Part shown: piece by piece, positions 15,783 through 24,853 of the stretch
How the letters are laid out: each line of letters begins with the position of its first letter
Numbering within the stretch: position 1 is the stretch's first letter
Origin: Lachnospiraceae bacterium
Lineage (GTDB): Bacteria; Bacillota; Clostridia; Lachnospirales; Lachnospiraceae
Assembly (NCBI GenBank): GCA_014804785.1
Contig: JAAUZD010000026.1
Location: 1 to 51,114 of the forward strand
Direction: 5' to 3'
Length of the DNA stretch: 51,114 bases
Program-made: the position numbers and the translations under genes
The notes under the pieces: model-generated
Databases searched by the model: none
What the model was told of the DNA's origin: nothing
Seen by the model: the letters and a program-made list of their open reading frames with translations, nothing else

Positions 15783-16898
15783 TTACTGTAATAACTGTAA
15801 TACCTGTGCGGGTCTTTCGTTCGCCTGTGCCAGCATGGAAGTACTTGCCTGTGTCAGCACCTGCACTGTCGTATATTCTGTCATTTCCTCTGCCATATCT
15901 ACATCCATGATGCGGGAGTATGCCGATGTCATACTTTCACTGGAAATATCCAGACTGCTGATTGTATGCTCCAGACGGTTCTGGTATGCTCCAAGTCCGC
16001 TGCGTACAGATGAAATATATTTTATCGCATCGTTCATTCTGCCAAGCGCATCCTCTGCCCCTTCGGGAGTAGAAAGATCAATAGAAGAGATTCCGATATT
16101 CTCCAGATTTACTCTGGGAATTCTGATACCCAGCTGTTGTCCTTCATTAGCGCCAATCTGCATATCCATAGCGCCAAATCCCACCAGATCAAGGGCTACT
16201 CTTATCGTTCCGCCTGTTCCATCGTCTTCTATATGAAGCTTTAATTCAAAATCCTGACTGCCGGTGATGGTCACTAAGTTTCCATCAATCTGGCTGACTC
16301 TAGCATCCGCTGGGAAATTGGATAAATCGGGATCCTCAGCAAAACCTCCCACCTCATCAATGGTGCCGTCTGCATTGAATGTCACGCCGGTTAATAATAC
16401 ATTATATAATCCGGTTTTTATAGCATCACTATAATATGTTACCTTCACGTTTTCTTTATCTGTATATCCTCTAAGGTCAAAGGAACCATCTAAAAGCTTC
16501 TGCCCGTTAAACTCTGTCTCAGAGGAAATTCTGGTAATCTCTTCTTTTAACTGCTGAACTTCCTGATTGATCAGTTTCCTGTCGTCATCCGTCAAAATCC
16601 CATTATTTGATTTCACGGAAAGCTCGTTGATTCTCTGAAGCATATCGTGGATTTCCGATAAACTTCCATCAGCAATTTCAATAATAGAAACACCGTCAGA
16701 AGCATTTTGTGTCGCCTGATTGATTCCCTTAATCTGGGCATTCATACGTCTTGACATGGCAAGACCGGATGGATTATCTTTTGCATTTACGATTTTAAGA
16801 CCGGAAGATAACCTTGCCAGTGACTGCTGCAGTCTGTTATCATTTCTGTTTAGTTCGTTTGTGGCAATAGCTGCTGATGCATTATAACTGATTCTCAT
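15783..16898 (-). CDS. flagellin
   Basis: This 371-residue protein is a flagellin filament subunit. The conserved N-terminal D0/D1 (MRISYNASAAIATNELNRND, RLSSGLKIVNAKDNPSGLAMS) and C-terminal D1/D0 (LGAYQNRLEHTISSLDISSE, MAEEMTEYTTVQVLTQAS, ANERPAQVLQLLQ) are complete. A central variable region of about 130 residues is short. The ATG at 16898 overlaps the 3' end of the DUF6240 gene by 17 bp and uses AAAGGA inside that gene as RBS. Flagellin synthesis may therefore be coupled to the upstream gene, and no separate promoter is seen. FliS follows directly. Confidence 0.97.
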   Translation of the reverse strand: MRISYNASAAIATNELNRNDNRLQQSLARLSSGLKIVNAKDNPSGLAMSRRMNAQIKGINQATQNASDGVSIIEIADGSLSEIHDMLQRINELSVKSNNGILTDDDRKLINQEVQQLKEEITRISSETEFNGQKLLDGSFDLRGYTDKENVKVTYYSDAIKTGLYNVLLTGVTFNADGTIDEVGGFAEDPDLSNFPADARVSQIDGNLVTITGSQDFELKLHIEDDGTGGTIRVALDLVGFGAMDMQIGANEGQQLGIRIPRVNLENIGISSIDLSTPEGAEDALGRMNDAIKYISSVRSGLGAYQNRLEHTISSLDISSESMTSAYSRIMDVDMAEEMTEYTTVQVLTQASTSMLAQANERPAQVLQLLQ

Positions 16899-19800
16899 AA
16901 TCTACATTTCCTTTCTTCATTCCTGTTTCCTGTACATATCCAATAAATGCTTTCGCTGTTCGATAAAGCATCTGTGAATCATTACCTGATTGTCGGTTCT
17001 CAGATTCCTTTAAAGAAAAATCTACCATATTCAAATTTTCTCCAGCGGCAAAATAAATTTCCCCTGTAGGAATCTTCTCTTCCTTTAACTTCTCTTCCAA
17101 AAGAGCTTTATTTTCATCCAGAAGTTTACATCCATCCTTAGAACCACAGATACAAAATCCTGAAAGCCCCTGTTTTGTCATCTTAAATTCCGCGGCAGTC
17201 TTACCAATGATTTCAGATTCAAAGGTGATTGCAACCTTACTTTCCTGGGAATCATTATGTATAATCTTCAAATTGATGGAGGTAAGCACTCCTCCCACAT
17301 CTGTTGGTATCTCATAATTTTCTTCCCTTGACATATTACCCATGAAAGAAATCTGTTTGTAAAGGATGCTCATGGCTCTCACATCCAATGCGGCATAAGA
17401 ATCCGAAAAAGCCATGTCTTTCATCGCTCCCTGGATTTTTTGCAGAAAGTTTTCATATGCCTTTTGCGCCTCTTCCTTACCTTTGAGATTTTCTATGACA
17501 TCCTCGCCGGCTTCCGCTAAAATAACTTCATCTTCATCCGGCTTCTTAAGCCTGTCAAATTCCCGCCAGATATCCTTTGGATTCTTTAGAAGCGCTCCTG
17601 CTGCCATAAGATGGTCGGCTGTAACCGGCTGATTGTAATCACTTAAATGCTTGAGAACCGCATCCTCAGATTTCACCGCCATGCGTATCTGCTCATACAT
17701 CATACGGTCAAATTCACTGCCGGCGCTTTCACTTCCCGCGTCCTCAAGAAACTCTGCAAGTTCCTGCTCAGTAGGCAGTACGCCTGCCTGAAATCCTTTT
17801 GCAATCTGATCGGTAATACTTTCTGTTCCTGTATCCCGGGCATTCACCCCGCCGAACTTATCATCTACCGTATAATCCATTGGGCCTCTTCTGCTGCTTC
17901 TAAGTGCGCCAAGCAGATTTCCTAAAGTAAATTCGCCGCCTGCCTGCCAGAGCGCGCCCACCGCCGCATCATCTGCCTTTTCAATCTGATGAACCAATCT
18001 GTAAATACCGATATAAGCACTTCTCTCTTCCTCGGTTATGCCCTTTTGATTTTCCAGCTTATAGAGAAATTTGCTGTAAGATTCCATCTCATCTGCCGTA
18101 TCCATCTGCCCACTGAAATAATCCTTAAGTTCATCCAGAGACATTGTAAGAGGATTGACCCCTTCCCTAATCATATTTAAGACCCGTCCCGGCTTCATTT
18201 CTTTTATTACACCGCAAAGTAAATCGTCCTTATCTCTGATCTGTCTGATGTTATCTTCCGTGATTTCCAAACTATTATAACCGAGTATACGAACAGCACG
18301 CCTGTTTGCATCTGAAAGTTCAAGATCCATATCCTTCAAAATATCATCGACATTCCTAAAGGCTTTTTGTATGGAATCTCCCATATCCCTTCTGGGAGCT
18401 GTCATAAGCGCTTCATACGTCTGACCCGCCTTTTCATAGTCAGTCGTCCGGCTGCTGCCATAAGCATAAATCTTCCGTAAGTCATCCGACGCGGAAACCT
18501 CTGCAAGAATTGCTGCCGGGGAAGCGCTGATACCCTGTAAAGCCTTAAGCGTTTCCTGATAAAGAGATGTTTTTTCTTCCGCTTCAGAAGCATCCACCTG
18601 TCCGGTCAATGCTTTCGCAAAACTGCTTTCTGCCTCTTTCAGCTTTGTAATGAGTTCTTCCAAAGAAGCTGTTTCTATCTGATATCCGCTTCGCAAAAGC
18701 CGTATATTGGCTTCTATCGTCATGGACAGTCTGACTTCTTCGAGAAGCCTGCGTCCCCTTATATTTTCCGTAAAATCTTTTGCCTCTAACGTTCTTCCGT
18801 TCCTGCCCGATATTTCATCCTGCACAGCAAGCAGATTTCTCAATGTTAGCGGCAAATCCCTGGCAAGAATGATATCGGCTGTTTCTGCATCAATGGAGGC
18901 TGTTTTCTCCATAAGTTCCACGGACTTCTCTGCAAAAGTTGCCTCTTTTCCTAAATCCGCCTTTGCCGGCGCTGTCCCATCGGCAATCGCACAGGCTGCT
19001 GCTGCCATGAAATCTTCATAGGATATGGGGAACTGCTGCTTTCTTATGTCACAAAGCAGAGAAAAAGTTTCTGTATTTAACGGAATTCCCTTTTCCACCA
19101 GCCACCTGGCATTTTGAAGATTTTCTTCCTCCACTGCATAGCCGGCTTCCTCAATCACTTTTTCAATTTGGGGACGAAGCTGCTGGAAATCCACTTCCTC
19201 AGGCTTTCTGGCATAATAACCGGAAACCCCGCCTGCGGCATAATAACCTCTGCCCTGACGGTCTGCACCTCCGTGCGCCGAATACTTTGCTGTATACAAA
19301 TTTTCAGGTGTAGGAGCCAAGTCATTTTCAACCATATATTTGACACTGCCGTCAGAAGGTGTATCTGCTTCTGTCAACATATTCCATGCCTCGGTAACGG
19401 CAGTAATATTTTCTTCCGTCAAAGGGATATCCCGCTTGGCAAACTGTTTTTTTAACTCTTCCGCAAAAGCTTCGCTTCCTGTAATATCCCGGACCACATC
19501 ATCACTGACAGTATCCGTATACCCAGCAATCTGTACTCCACCTTTCAGAAGCGCTGTTTTGATATGATCTACAATCGTCACAACGGTTTCAATATCCGTA
19601 CTGCCAGGATGAAAGCCTTCTTTCTGAAGCTTTGCAAAATCTTCGTCTGACATAGTATTAGACATTACTGCCATATAATTCCGCTGGACAGCGATGTCCT
19701 GCTGCCCTGCTTCCAGCATGATTTCTTCTGCGGTCCGTCCATGACCTGCGTAAGCGCTGTTATCCATAACTGTGCCAGAAATGTCTAATGCAAACCCGCC

Positions 19801-19911
19801 TGATTCTACCTTCGCCGTCTCCTGCGGGGTACGATATGAACTTGTTCTGCCGCCTGCATTCGCACGCACATGGGCAGTTTTTGTTTCTGCCCCTTCAAAT
19901 ATAATATTCAT
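16882..19911 (-). CDS. DUF6240 large repeat protein of the flagellin operon, FliK-like C-terminus
   Basis: This 1009-residue protein is recognised as DUF6240, found next to flagellar genes in Lachnospiraceae. It contains irregular repeats of about 80 residues marked by a P-x-T-x-E/D-N-L type motif (RDIPLTEENITAV, LAPTPENLYTA, GIPLNTETFSLL, LPLTLRNLLAV, GEFTLGNLLGAL, QPVTADHLMAAG). The last 170 residues (TDVGGVLTSINLKII to TGEIYFAAG) resemble the beta-alpha fold of the FliK hook-length-control C-terminal domain; this is inference from pattern. The start at 19911 has GAGAGGA 5 nt upstream. It has no signal peptide. It may act in flagellar assembly or export control. Confidence 0.7.
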   Translation of the reverse strand: MNIIFEGAETKTAHVRANAGGRTSSYRTPQETAKVESGGFALDISGTVMDNSAYAGHGRTAEEIMLEAGQQDIAVQRNYMAVMSNTMSDEDFAKLQKEGFHPGSTDIETVVTIVDHIKTALLKGGVQIAGYTDTVSDDVVRDITGSEAFAEELKKQFAKRDIPLTEENITAVTEAWNMLTEADTPSDGSVKYMVENDLAPTPENLYTAKYSAHGGADRQGRGYYAAGGVSGYYARKPEEVDFQQLRPQIEKVIEEAGYAVEEENLQNARWLVEKGIPLNTETFSLLCDIRKQQFPISYEDFMAAAACAIADGTAPAKADLGKEATFAEKSVELMEKTASIDAETADIILARDLPLTLRNLLAVQDEISGRNGRTLEAKDFTENIRGRRLLEEVRLSMTIEANIRLLRSGYQIETASLEELITKLKEAESSFAKALTGQVDASEAEEKTSLYQETLKALQGISASPAAILAEVSASDDLRKIYAYGSSRTTDYEKAGQTYEALMTAPRRDMGDSIQKAFRNVDDILKDMDLELSDANRRAVRILGYNSLEITEDNIRQIRDKDDLLCGVIKEMKPGRVLNMIREGVNPLTMSLDELKDYFSGQMDTADEMESYSKFLYKLENQKGITEEERSAYIGIYRLVHQIEKADDAAVGALWQAGGEFTLGNLLGALRSSRRGPMDYTVDDKFGGVNARDTGTESITDQIAKGFQAGVLPTEQELAEFLEDAGSESAGSEFDRMMYEQIRMAVKSEDAVLKHLSDYNQPVTADHLMAAGALLKNPKDIWREFDRLKKPDEDEVILAEAGEDVIENLKGKEEAQKAYENFLQKIQGAMKDMAFSDSYAALDVRAMSILYKQISFMGNMSREENYEIPTDVGGVLTSINLKIIHNDSQESKVAITFESEIIGKTAAEFKMTKQGLSGFCICGSKDGCKLLDENKALLEEKLKEEKIPTGEIYFAAGENLNMVDFSLKESENRQSGNDSQMLYRTAKAFIGYVQETGMKKGNVDYENQL

Positions 19912-19940
19912 ATAAATCCTCTCACTTATTGCAGTCTTCT

Positions 19941-19986
19941 GCCTATAGAAATCTGCAAAAATAATTTCCTGCAAGTTTCTATAGGC
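19941..19986 (-). promoter_or_regulatory. long hairpin in the flagellin-operon leader
   Basis: GCCTATAGAAA and TTTCTATAGGC form a perfect 11-bp outer stem, extended inward by an imperfect TTGCA/TGCAG stem. The apical loop on the minus strand begins GGAAATT. It ends 30 nt before the DUF6240 start codon. No U-tract follows, so it is a leader structure, not a terminator. A GGA in the loop and a second GGA in the Shine-Dalgarno resemble the layout of CsrA-controlled hag leaders. Confidence 0.55.
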
Positions 19987-20019
19987 AAAAAGGGCAAATG
20001 CTTTACACATTCACCCTTT

Positions 20020-20046
20020 ATTTCGGCATATATTTTCTTTTTCTTA
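20020..20046 (-). promoter_or_regulatory. candidate sigma-28 (SigD) flagellar promoter
   Basis: On the minus strand TAAG (20046-20043), a 15-nt spacer and GCCGAAAT (20027-20020) match the SigD consensus TAAA-N15-GCCGATAT with one mismatch in each box. It lies between the glgB stop and DUF6240, giving a leader of about 100 nt. The placement before flagellin genes supports the call. Confidence 0.55.
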
Positions 20047-20053
20047 ATATCTT

Positions 20054-21973
20054 TTAAAAAACAAATATTGCGGCTGAATAAGCAGGCAAGTCAAGTGTGA
20101 TGCTGTAATTCTTATAGTCACAGTAATCTTTTACTGCCGTAACCTCTTTCGCGATTGGCGCGCCTGTACCGCCAAACCGTTCCTCTGTGCTGGAAAGAAG
20201 TAATTTATACTTTTTCTTTGAAGGTACACCCAGCTTATAATCCTTCCATTCGATAGGCGTCATATTGATGATAAAGAGCAGACTGTTCCTGCCTGTTGAA
20301 CTCTTTCTGCAAAAACTGTATGTGCTTCTATCCTTATCATCACAGTTGAGCCACTCAAATCCATCCCAGCAATTGTCAAACTGATACATGCAAGGATACT
20401 TTCTGTAAATCTTAAGAAGCTCTTTCATATATTCGTGGAGCCCTTTATTTAAATCTTCACCCAGAAGATTCCAATCCAGCTCTCTTTCCTCACTCCACTC
20501 TCTTTCCTGCCCGAAATCCTGCCCCATGAAAAGAAGCTTCTTACCTGCATGACCGAACATATAGGTATAACCACACCGCAGATTTGCGTATTTGTCTACC
20601 TTAAAACCAGGCATCTTATTGATCATGGAACATTTTAAATGAACCACTTCGTCATGTGAAAGGGGAAGAATATAATTTTCACTGTCATTATATGACATCG
20701 CAAAAGTCAACGCATAATGATTGTCTTTTCTAAAATAAGGATCCAGCTTCATGTATTCGCAGAAATCATGCATCCAGCCCATGTTCCATTTGAAAGAAAA
20801 TCCCAGACCATCATCTTCCACTTTACCTGTGACTTTAGGCCATGCAGTAGATTCCTCCGCTATCGTTAAAAATCCAGGATAAGTGCCTAGCACTACGGAA
20901 TTCATATGTTTAAAGAATTCAATGGCTTCCAGATTCTTATTTCCACCATATTTATTTGCCACCCACTGACCTTCTTTTTTACCGTAATCCAAATACAACA
21001 TGGACGCTACTGCATCCACGCGGATGCCATCAATGTGATATTCCTTAATCCAGAACAGAACATTGGCTATCAGGAAATTCTTAACCTCTGTCTTACCGTA
21101 ATTGAAGATTTTCGTTCCCCAATCAGGGTGTTCTCCCTTTCGTGGATCGGGATGTTCAAAAATACATTGTCCGTCAAACCGTCCAAGCCCATGGGCATCT
21201 TTCGCAAAGTGCGCCGGTACCCAGTCTAAGATAACGCCTATTTTATTTTTATGCAGCTTGTTCACAAGATACATAAAATCCTCCGGATCACCATACCGGG
21301 AAGTTGGCGCATAATAGCCTGTTACCTGATATCCCCAGGAACCGTCAAAAGGATATTCTGCAATACCCATAAGTTCAATGTGGGTATATTTCATCTCCTT
21401 CAGATATTCCACAATCCTGTCTGCAAACTCACGATAGTTATAGAATCCTTCTGCGTCCGGTTTCGGATGGCGCATCCAGGAACCAATATGACATTCATAA
21501 ATTGCCAGCGCTTCATGGTTATAATCTTTTCCTTCGCGCTCTTTCATCCATACCTCATCTGTCCACTTGAATCCTGAGATATCTGTTGTACGGGAAGCCG
21601 TTCCTGGACGAAGTTCCGCACTGTTCGCAAAGGGATCTGCTTTGTACAGTTTTTCACCATACGGTGTAGTAATTAAAAATTTATACAACTCATTTACGCC
21701 CACTCCCGGAATGAACGTTGCATGAATTCCTCCCGGTCCTAACTTCGTCATGGGATTTGCTGTTTCGTTCCAGCCATTGAAAGTGCCTATTACATGGACA
21801 CTTGCCGCATTCGGCGCCCAGACTCCAAAGAACATACCCTTCTGACCGTTCTTTACCGATGGATGGGCACCCAACTTTTTGTAAATGTCATAGTGTGTTC
21901 CCTGGGCAAACAGATATTGGTCTGCCTCGGAGATAAAAACTTCTGTTTCTGCCTTTTTCTCTGTTACTTCCAT
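20054..21973 (-). CDS. glgB: 1,4-alpha-glucan branching enzyme
   Basis: This 639-residue enzyme introduces alpha-1,6 branches into glycogen. An N-terminal CBM48-like domain (GVWAPNAASVHVIGTFNGWNE) precedes the GH13 barrel. The catalytic set is visible: DGIRVDAVASMLYLDYG (nucleophile Asp near residue 320), TIAEESTAWP (acid Glu) and LSHDEVVHLK (Asp). QVTGYYAPTSRYGDPEDF is typical of GlgB. The C-terminal beta domain ends with LPAYSAAIFVF. The ATG has GGGGG 9 nt upstream and starts 17 nt after the stop of the TPR gene. Other glycogen genes are not in the window. Confidence 0.96.
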   Translation of the reverse strand: MEVTEKKAETEVFISEADQYLFAQGTHYDIYKKLGAHPSVKNGQKGMFFGVWAPNAASVHVIGTFNGWNETANPMTKLGPGGIHATFIPGVGVNELYKFLITTPYGEKLYKADPFANSAELRPGTASRTTDISGFKWTDEVWMKEREGKDYNHEALAIYECHIGSWMRHPKPDAEGFYNYREFADRIVEYLKEMKYTHIELMGIAEYPFDGSWGYQVTGYYAPTSRYGDPEDFMYLVNKLHKNKIGVILDWVPAHFAKDAHGLGRFDGQCIFEHPDPRKGEHPDWGTKIFNYGKTEVKNFLIANVLFWIKEYHIDGIRVDAVASMLYLDYGKKEGQWVANKYGGNKNLEAIEFFKHMNSVVLGTYPGFLTIAEESTAWPKVTGKVEDDGLGFSFKWNMGWMHDFCEYMKLDPYFRKDNHYALTFAMSYNDSENYILPLSHDEVVHLKCSMINKMPGFKVDKYANLRCGYTYMFGHAGKKLLFMGQDFGQEREWSEERELDWNLLGEDLNKGLHEYMKELLKIYRKYPCMYQFDNCWDGFEWLNCDDKDRSTYSFCRKSSTGRNSLLFIINMTPIEWKDYKLGVPSKKKYKLLLSSTEERFGGTGAPIAKEVTAVKDYCDYKNYSITLDLPAYSAAIFVF

Positions 21974-21990
21974 ACCTTAAACCCCCAATT

Positions 21991-24765
21991 TTAATAATGC
22001 ATAAAATCTTTTTCTCTTAGAACAATCATATCCTCATCATCATAACGCTTTCCAAGCAATACATCAAAGAAATGTTTCGGCGTCTTCTTGTCTGCATAAT
22101 AAATTGCTTCGTCTATCAGTTCTTCAATCTCTCCCAGTGTTACCTCATGATCACTGGTCTGCATATCCGCAATTCTTGTATGCAACGCCAGGACACCCAG
22201 CTCGTCAATTGCATACTCCTGATCCAGCGCATACTTTCTGGCATATTTTACAAGTGTCTGATCATCCAGTGCTTCTAAATCCACTCTTAAATTAAACGCT
22301 CCTGTGAGGTCAGAATATTTTGCCAAAAAATCATTCATTCTTGCTTTAGTATCTTCTATAAGAACAATCAATCCTTTTTCCTCTTGATTGAGTTCCTTTA
22401 GAAGCTGTGCCACAGTTGCTTTTTTCATCCCGGCAGCACTTTCAATGATAAGTGCACCGTTTGACAGCTTTGATAAGGTTGATCCTACATCTTTCTTATT
22501 CATTGTCACACCGGAAATCTTCGCTACTTTTCCAGAAAAATTGTTGTCTGAAAGCTGCACTTCCTTTACAAGCAGCTTGGCAAGCTCTATAGAGCCAGTG
22601 CCTTCTTCCCCGGTAATAATGACATTTCCTGTGTAAGATGCCATGCTGATATTATCAATTGCCTCCACAATCTGTCTTCTAGTGCGCTTGTGATGAATAA
22701 AAGGGGCAAATTGTTCCTTCTCGCTGCCTGTCATTTCTCTGGCAGTATATTTATTTTCTCCTTCTTCCTCCTCCTTTGCTTTTTGTTCTCCGGGAAATTC
22801 ATAAATAGATGCTTTTCCCTTTTCAGCGGAAGTTTCCTCTGCATCCTCAGATTCTGTCTTTGTCGCCTCCTTCGCTTTTTCCAGAGCAGGCTGATCCTTG
22901 CTGATTTCTTCTGAGGATTCCATTTCCTGTACCGTTTCCTCCGAAAGTTCTTCTTCCAATGCCTCCTCTGATTCCGTATCTTCCAGCATTTCTTCTATTT
23001 CTTCATTTACTTCATCTATTTCCTCTATTATCTCTTCGATTTCTTCCGGCTCTGCATAAGGCGCCTGCTTTATTTCTTCTTTATCTATATCAGCCACTTT
23101 AACTACTTTGGGGCGTTCCTGCGCTGCCCGAAGCTTTTCCTCTTTGATGGCGGCTGACATCATGGCTTTTTCCAGATTTTCTAAAAGCCCTGATTTGGTG
23201 GCTTCATCAAAATCGGCAAAAAGCGTATCTGTCTGCTGCTGGACACGTTTACGGATTTCCTCCATCCGTTTGCGTTCATTCTCCTGTTTCATTCTTTCCC
23301 ACTCAGCCATAATATCTTCAATACTCAGCTGACCGGTTATCTGCTTTTCTACCTTTTCCTGCTCCGGAACTACTAAAGAAATCTGACCGTCATATTCCTG
23401 GGTAAGCATATCATCGTATCCCGAAGGCTTATGGAAAGTCCTGATTACGCCCGTATTGCTGATTGCCGGGTTGGGACTTGCTGCTACAAGCGAAGGTTTC
23501 CGTTCGTCCTCCATAGAATTGACAATGGGTACCGTGGACATTTCCACTTGTTCACTCACGGGTGCAAACAATGTGCCGGAACCATTTTTCTGTGCCAGCT
23601 CAGAGACCACATCCTGAATATTTACCTCTTCCGTATTTCCAAAAAATACTTCTTCAGAATTTTCCTGCTCTTCCGTTTGCTTTTCAGACACCATTGCAGA
23701 ATCCGGTTCTTTCTTGCTTGTATCCAGGTCTTTTTCTGCAATCATCTGCATCTCATCTGTATTCTGGTTCAGAGGGACTTCCTGTTTTTTATCTTCAGTG
23801 CCTGCCTGACCGTCCAATCCTGTGACCGGTTCATACACTCTGGTTTTCAAAAGCTGGTTCGTCTCTTCCGCAGGCATTTCCTGAGTCTTATTTTGCTCCA
23901 GGAACTCCTTCATGCTCTCTGCAAGCTCTTTCTGCAGATTAATAGTGTTGTACTGACTTACATCAACAGTCTTTACCTGAATGTCAAGTTCTTCTTTTCC
24001 AGGTTCTTTCTGTGGTATCTCCTGCGTATCATCTGTAAGGATATTTTGCTCCAGACTGAATTCATTATCCTCTTCTTCTTCTGTTGCCTCTCCTGCTTTT
24101 TCCTGTATTTCCTGCTGGTCAACAACATAATCAGGTGCAATGAAACCTCCTGTCCGTTTCATCTGGTCATATTTAGCCTGCTGTTCCTCACTAAGGGGTT
24201 CATGAAGCATCTTAAGCTCTAATGCCTTCAATATATATCTTCCCTCGCCAAACCAGAGAAACATTTCATCGCATTCTTCAACGCACTTAGATGCAAGTCC
24301 GACCCTATGATAAAGATATGCCAACTCATAAGCCCACTTTTCACGATAATCCCGTTTTTTTAGTTCCTCAAGTACCTCGATTCTCTCTTCCAGACTTACT
24401 TCCTGCGCTTCATATAATTTATATTGCAGGATATATCTTCCGCTGTCTTTCGGCGCCAGCTGTACAAATTCCTTATAATATTCCAACGCCTGAACAAATT
24501 CACCCAATTTAATTGACAGCTCACATAAGGAGTAAACAATCAAACGTCCCCCTGCATGCCGGTCATAGGCAAGAAGAAGAATGTCTCTGCTGTCTTCATA
24601 TCTTCTATTGATTTTATATAAATCACTGATGGTGCAAAGCATCATTACGCTCTTTACCCTGCGCCAGTCAATAGTATCTGCTATTTTAACGGCTTCATCA
24701 TATTGTCCCTGTGAAATCAGGGACTTTATTTCATCTGCACGTACTTTGTATTCATACTTATCCAA
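21991..24765 (-). CDS. TPR protein with acidic middle region and degenerate AAA-type domain
   Basis: This protein of about 924 residues has N-terminal helical repeats resembling TPR (SLISQGQYDEAVKIADTI, YKINRRYEDSRDILLLAY, ALEYYKEFVQLAPKDSG). A long acidic, low-complexity and partly coiled-coil middle follows. The C-terminal domain of about 220 residues has an AAA layout but altered motifs: Walker A is GEEGTGSIELAKLL without the lysine, and the Walker B position reads GALIIESAAGM. It probably cannot hydrolyse ATP normally. Function is unknown. Start: TTG at 24765 is favoured because GAGGTG lies upstream; GTG at 24774 and ATG at 24807 are alternatives. It has its own promoter after rsmA. Confidence 0.7.
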   Translation of the reverse strand: MDKYEYKVRADEIKSLISQGQYDEAVKIADTIDWRRVKSVMMLCTISDLYKINRRYEDSRDILLLAYDRHAGGRLIVYSLCELSIKLGEFVQALEYYKEFVQLAPKDSGRYILQYKLYEAQEVSLEERIEVLEELKKRDYREKWAYELAYLYHRVGLASKCVEECDEMFLWFGEGRYILKALELKMLHEPLSEEQQAKYDQMKRTGGFIAPDYVVDQQEIQEKAGEATEEEEDNEFSLEQNILTDDTQEIPQKEPGKEELDIQVKTVDVSQYNTINLQKELAESMKEFLEQNKTQEMPAEETNQLLKTRVYEPVTGLDGQAGTEDKKQEVPLNQNTDEMQMIAEKDLDTSKKEPDSAMVSEKQTEEQENSEEVFFGNTEEVNIQDVVSELAQKNGSGTLFAPVSEQVEMSTVPIVNSMEDERKPSLVAASPNPAISNTGVIRTFHKPSGYDDMLTQEYDGQISLVVPEQEKVEKQITGQLSIEDIMAEWERMKQENERKRMEEIRKRVQQQTDTLFADFDEATKSGLLENLEKAMMSAAIKEEKLRAAQERPKVVKVADIDKEEIKQAPYAEPEEIEEIIEEIDEVNEEIEEMLEDTESEEALEEELSEETVQEMESSEEISKDQPALEKAKEATKTESEDAEETSAEKGKASIYEFPGEQKAKEEEEGENKYTAREMTGSEKEQFAPFIHHKRTRRQIVEAIDNISMASYTGNVIITGEEGTGSIELAKLLVKEVQLSDNNFSGKVAKISGVTMNKKDVGSTLSKLSNGALIIESAAGMKKATVAQLLKELNQEEKGLIVLIEDTKARMNDFLAKYSDLTGAFNLRVDLEALDDQTLVKYARKYALDQEYAIDELGVLALHTRIADMQTSDHEVTLGEIEELIDEAIYYADKKTPKHFFDVLLGKRYDDEDMIVLREKDFMHY

Positions 24766-24824
24766 GGTACTCACCTCATATATACTTTTGCCGTAAGGCA
24801 TAATCATCCTATTTTTATTTTTTT

Positions 24825-24853
24825 AGTTTACCATATGCTCTTTTGTATGTCAA
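24825..24853 (-). promoter_or_regulatory. promoter of the TPR/AAA gene and glgB
   Basis: On the minus strand TTGACA (24853-24848), a 17-nt spacer and TAAACT (24830-24825). It overlaps the last codons of rsmA and would start RNA near 24818. Confidence 0.55.

Noticed and set aside
16981-17022. Possible SigD promoter (TAAA ... CCGACAAT) just before flagellin, inside DUF6240
   Set aside because: The spacing between the boxes is 12 nt or less and does not fit the required 14-16 nt.
23431-24222. 263-codon open frame on the plus strand
   Set aside because: Antisense to the acidic low-complexity region of the TPR/AAA gene; such regions produce long hydrophobic shadow frames.
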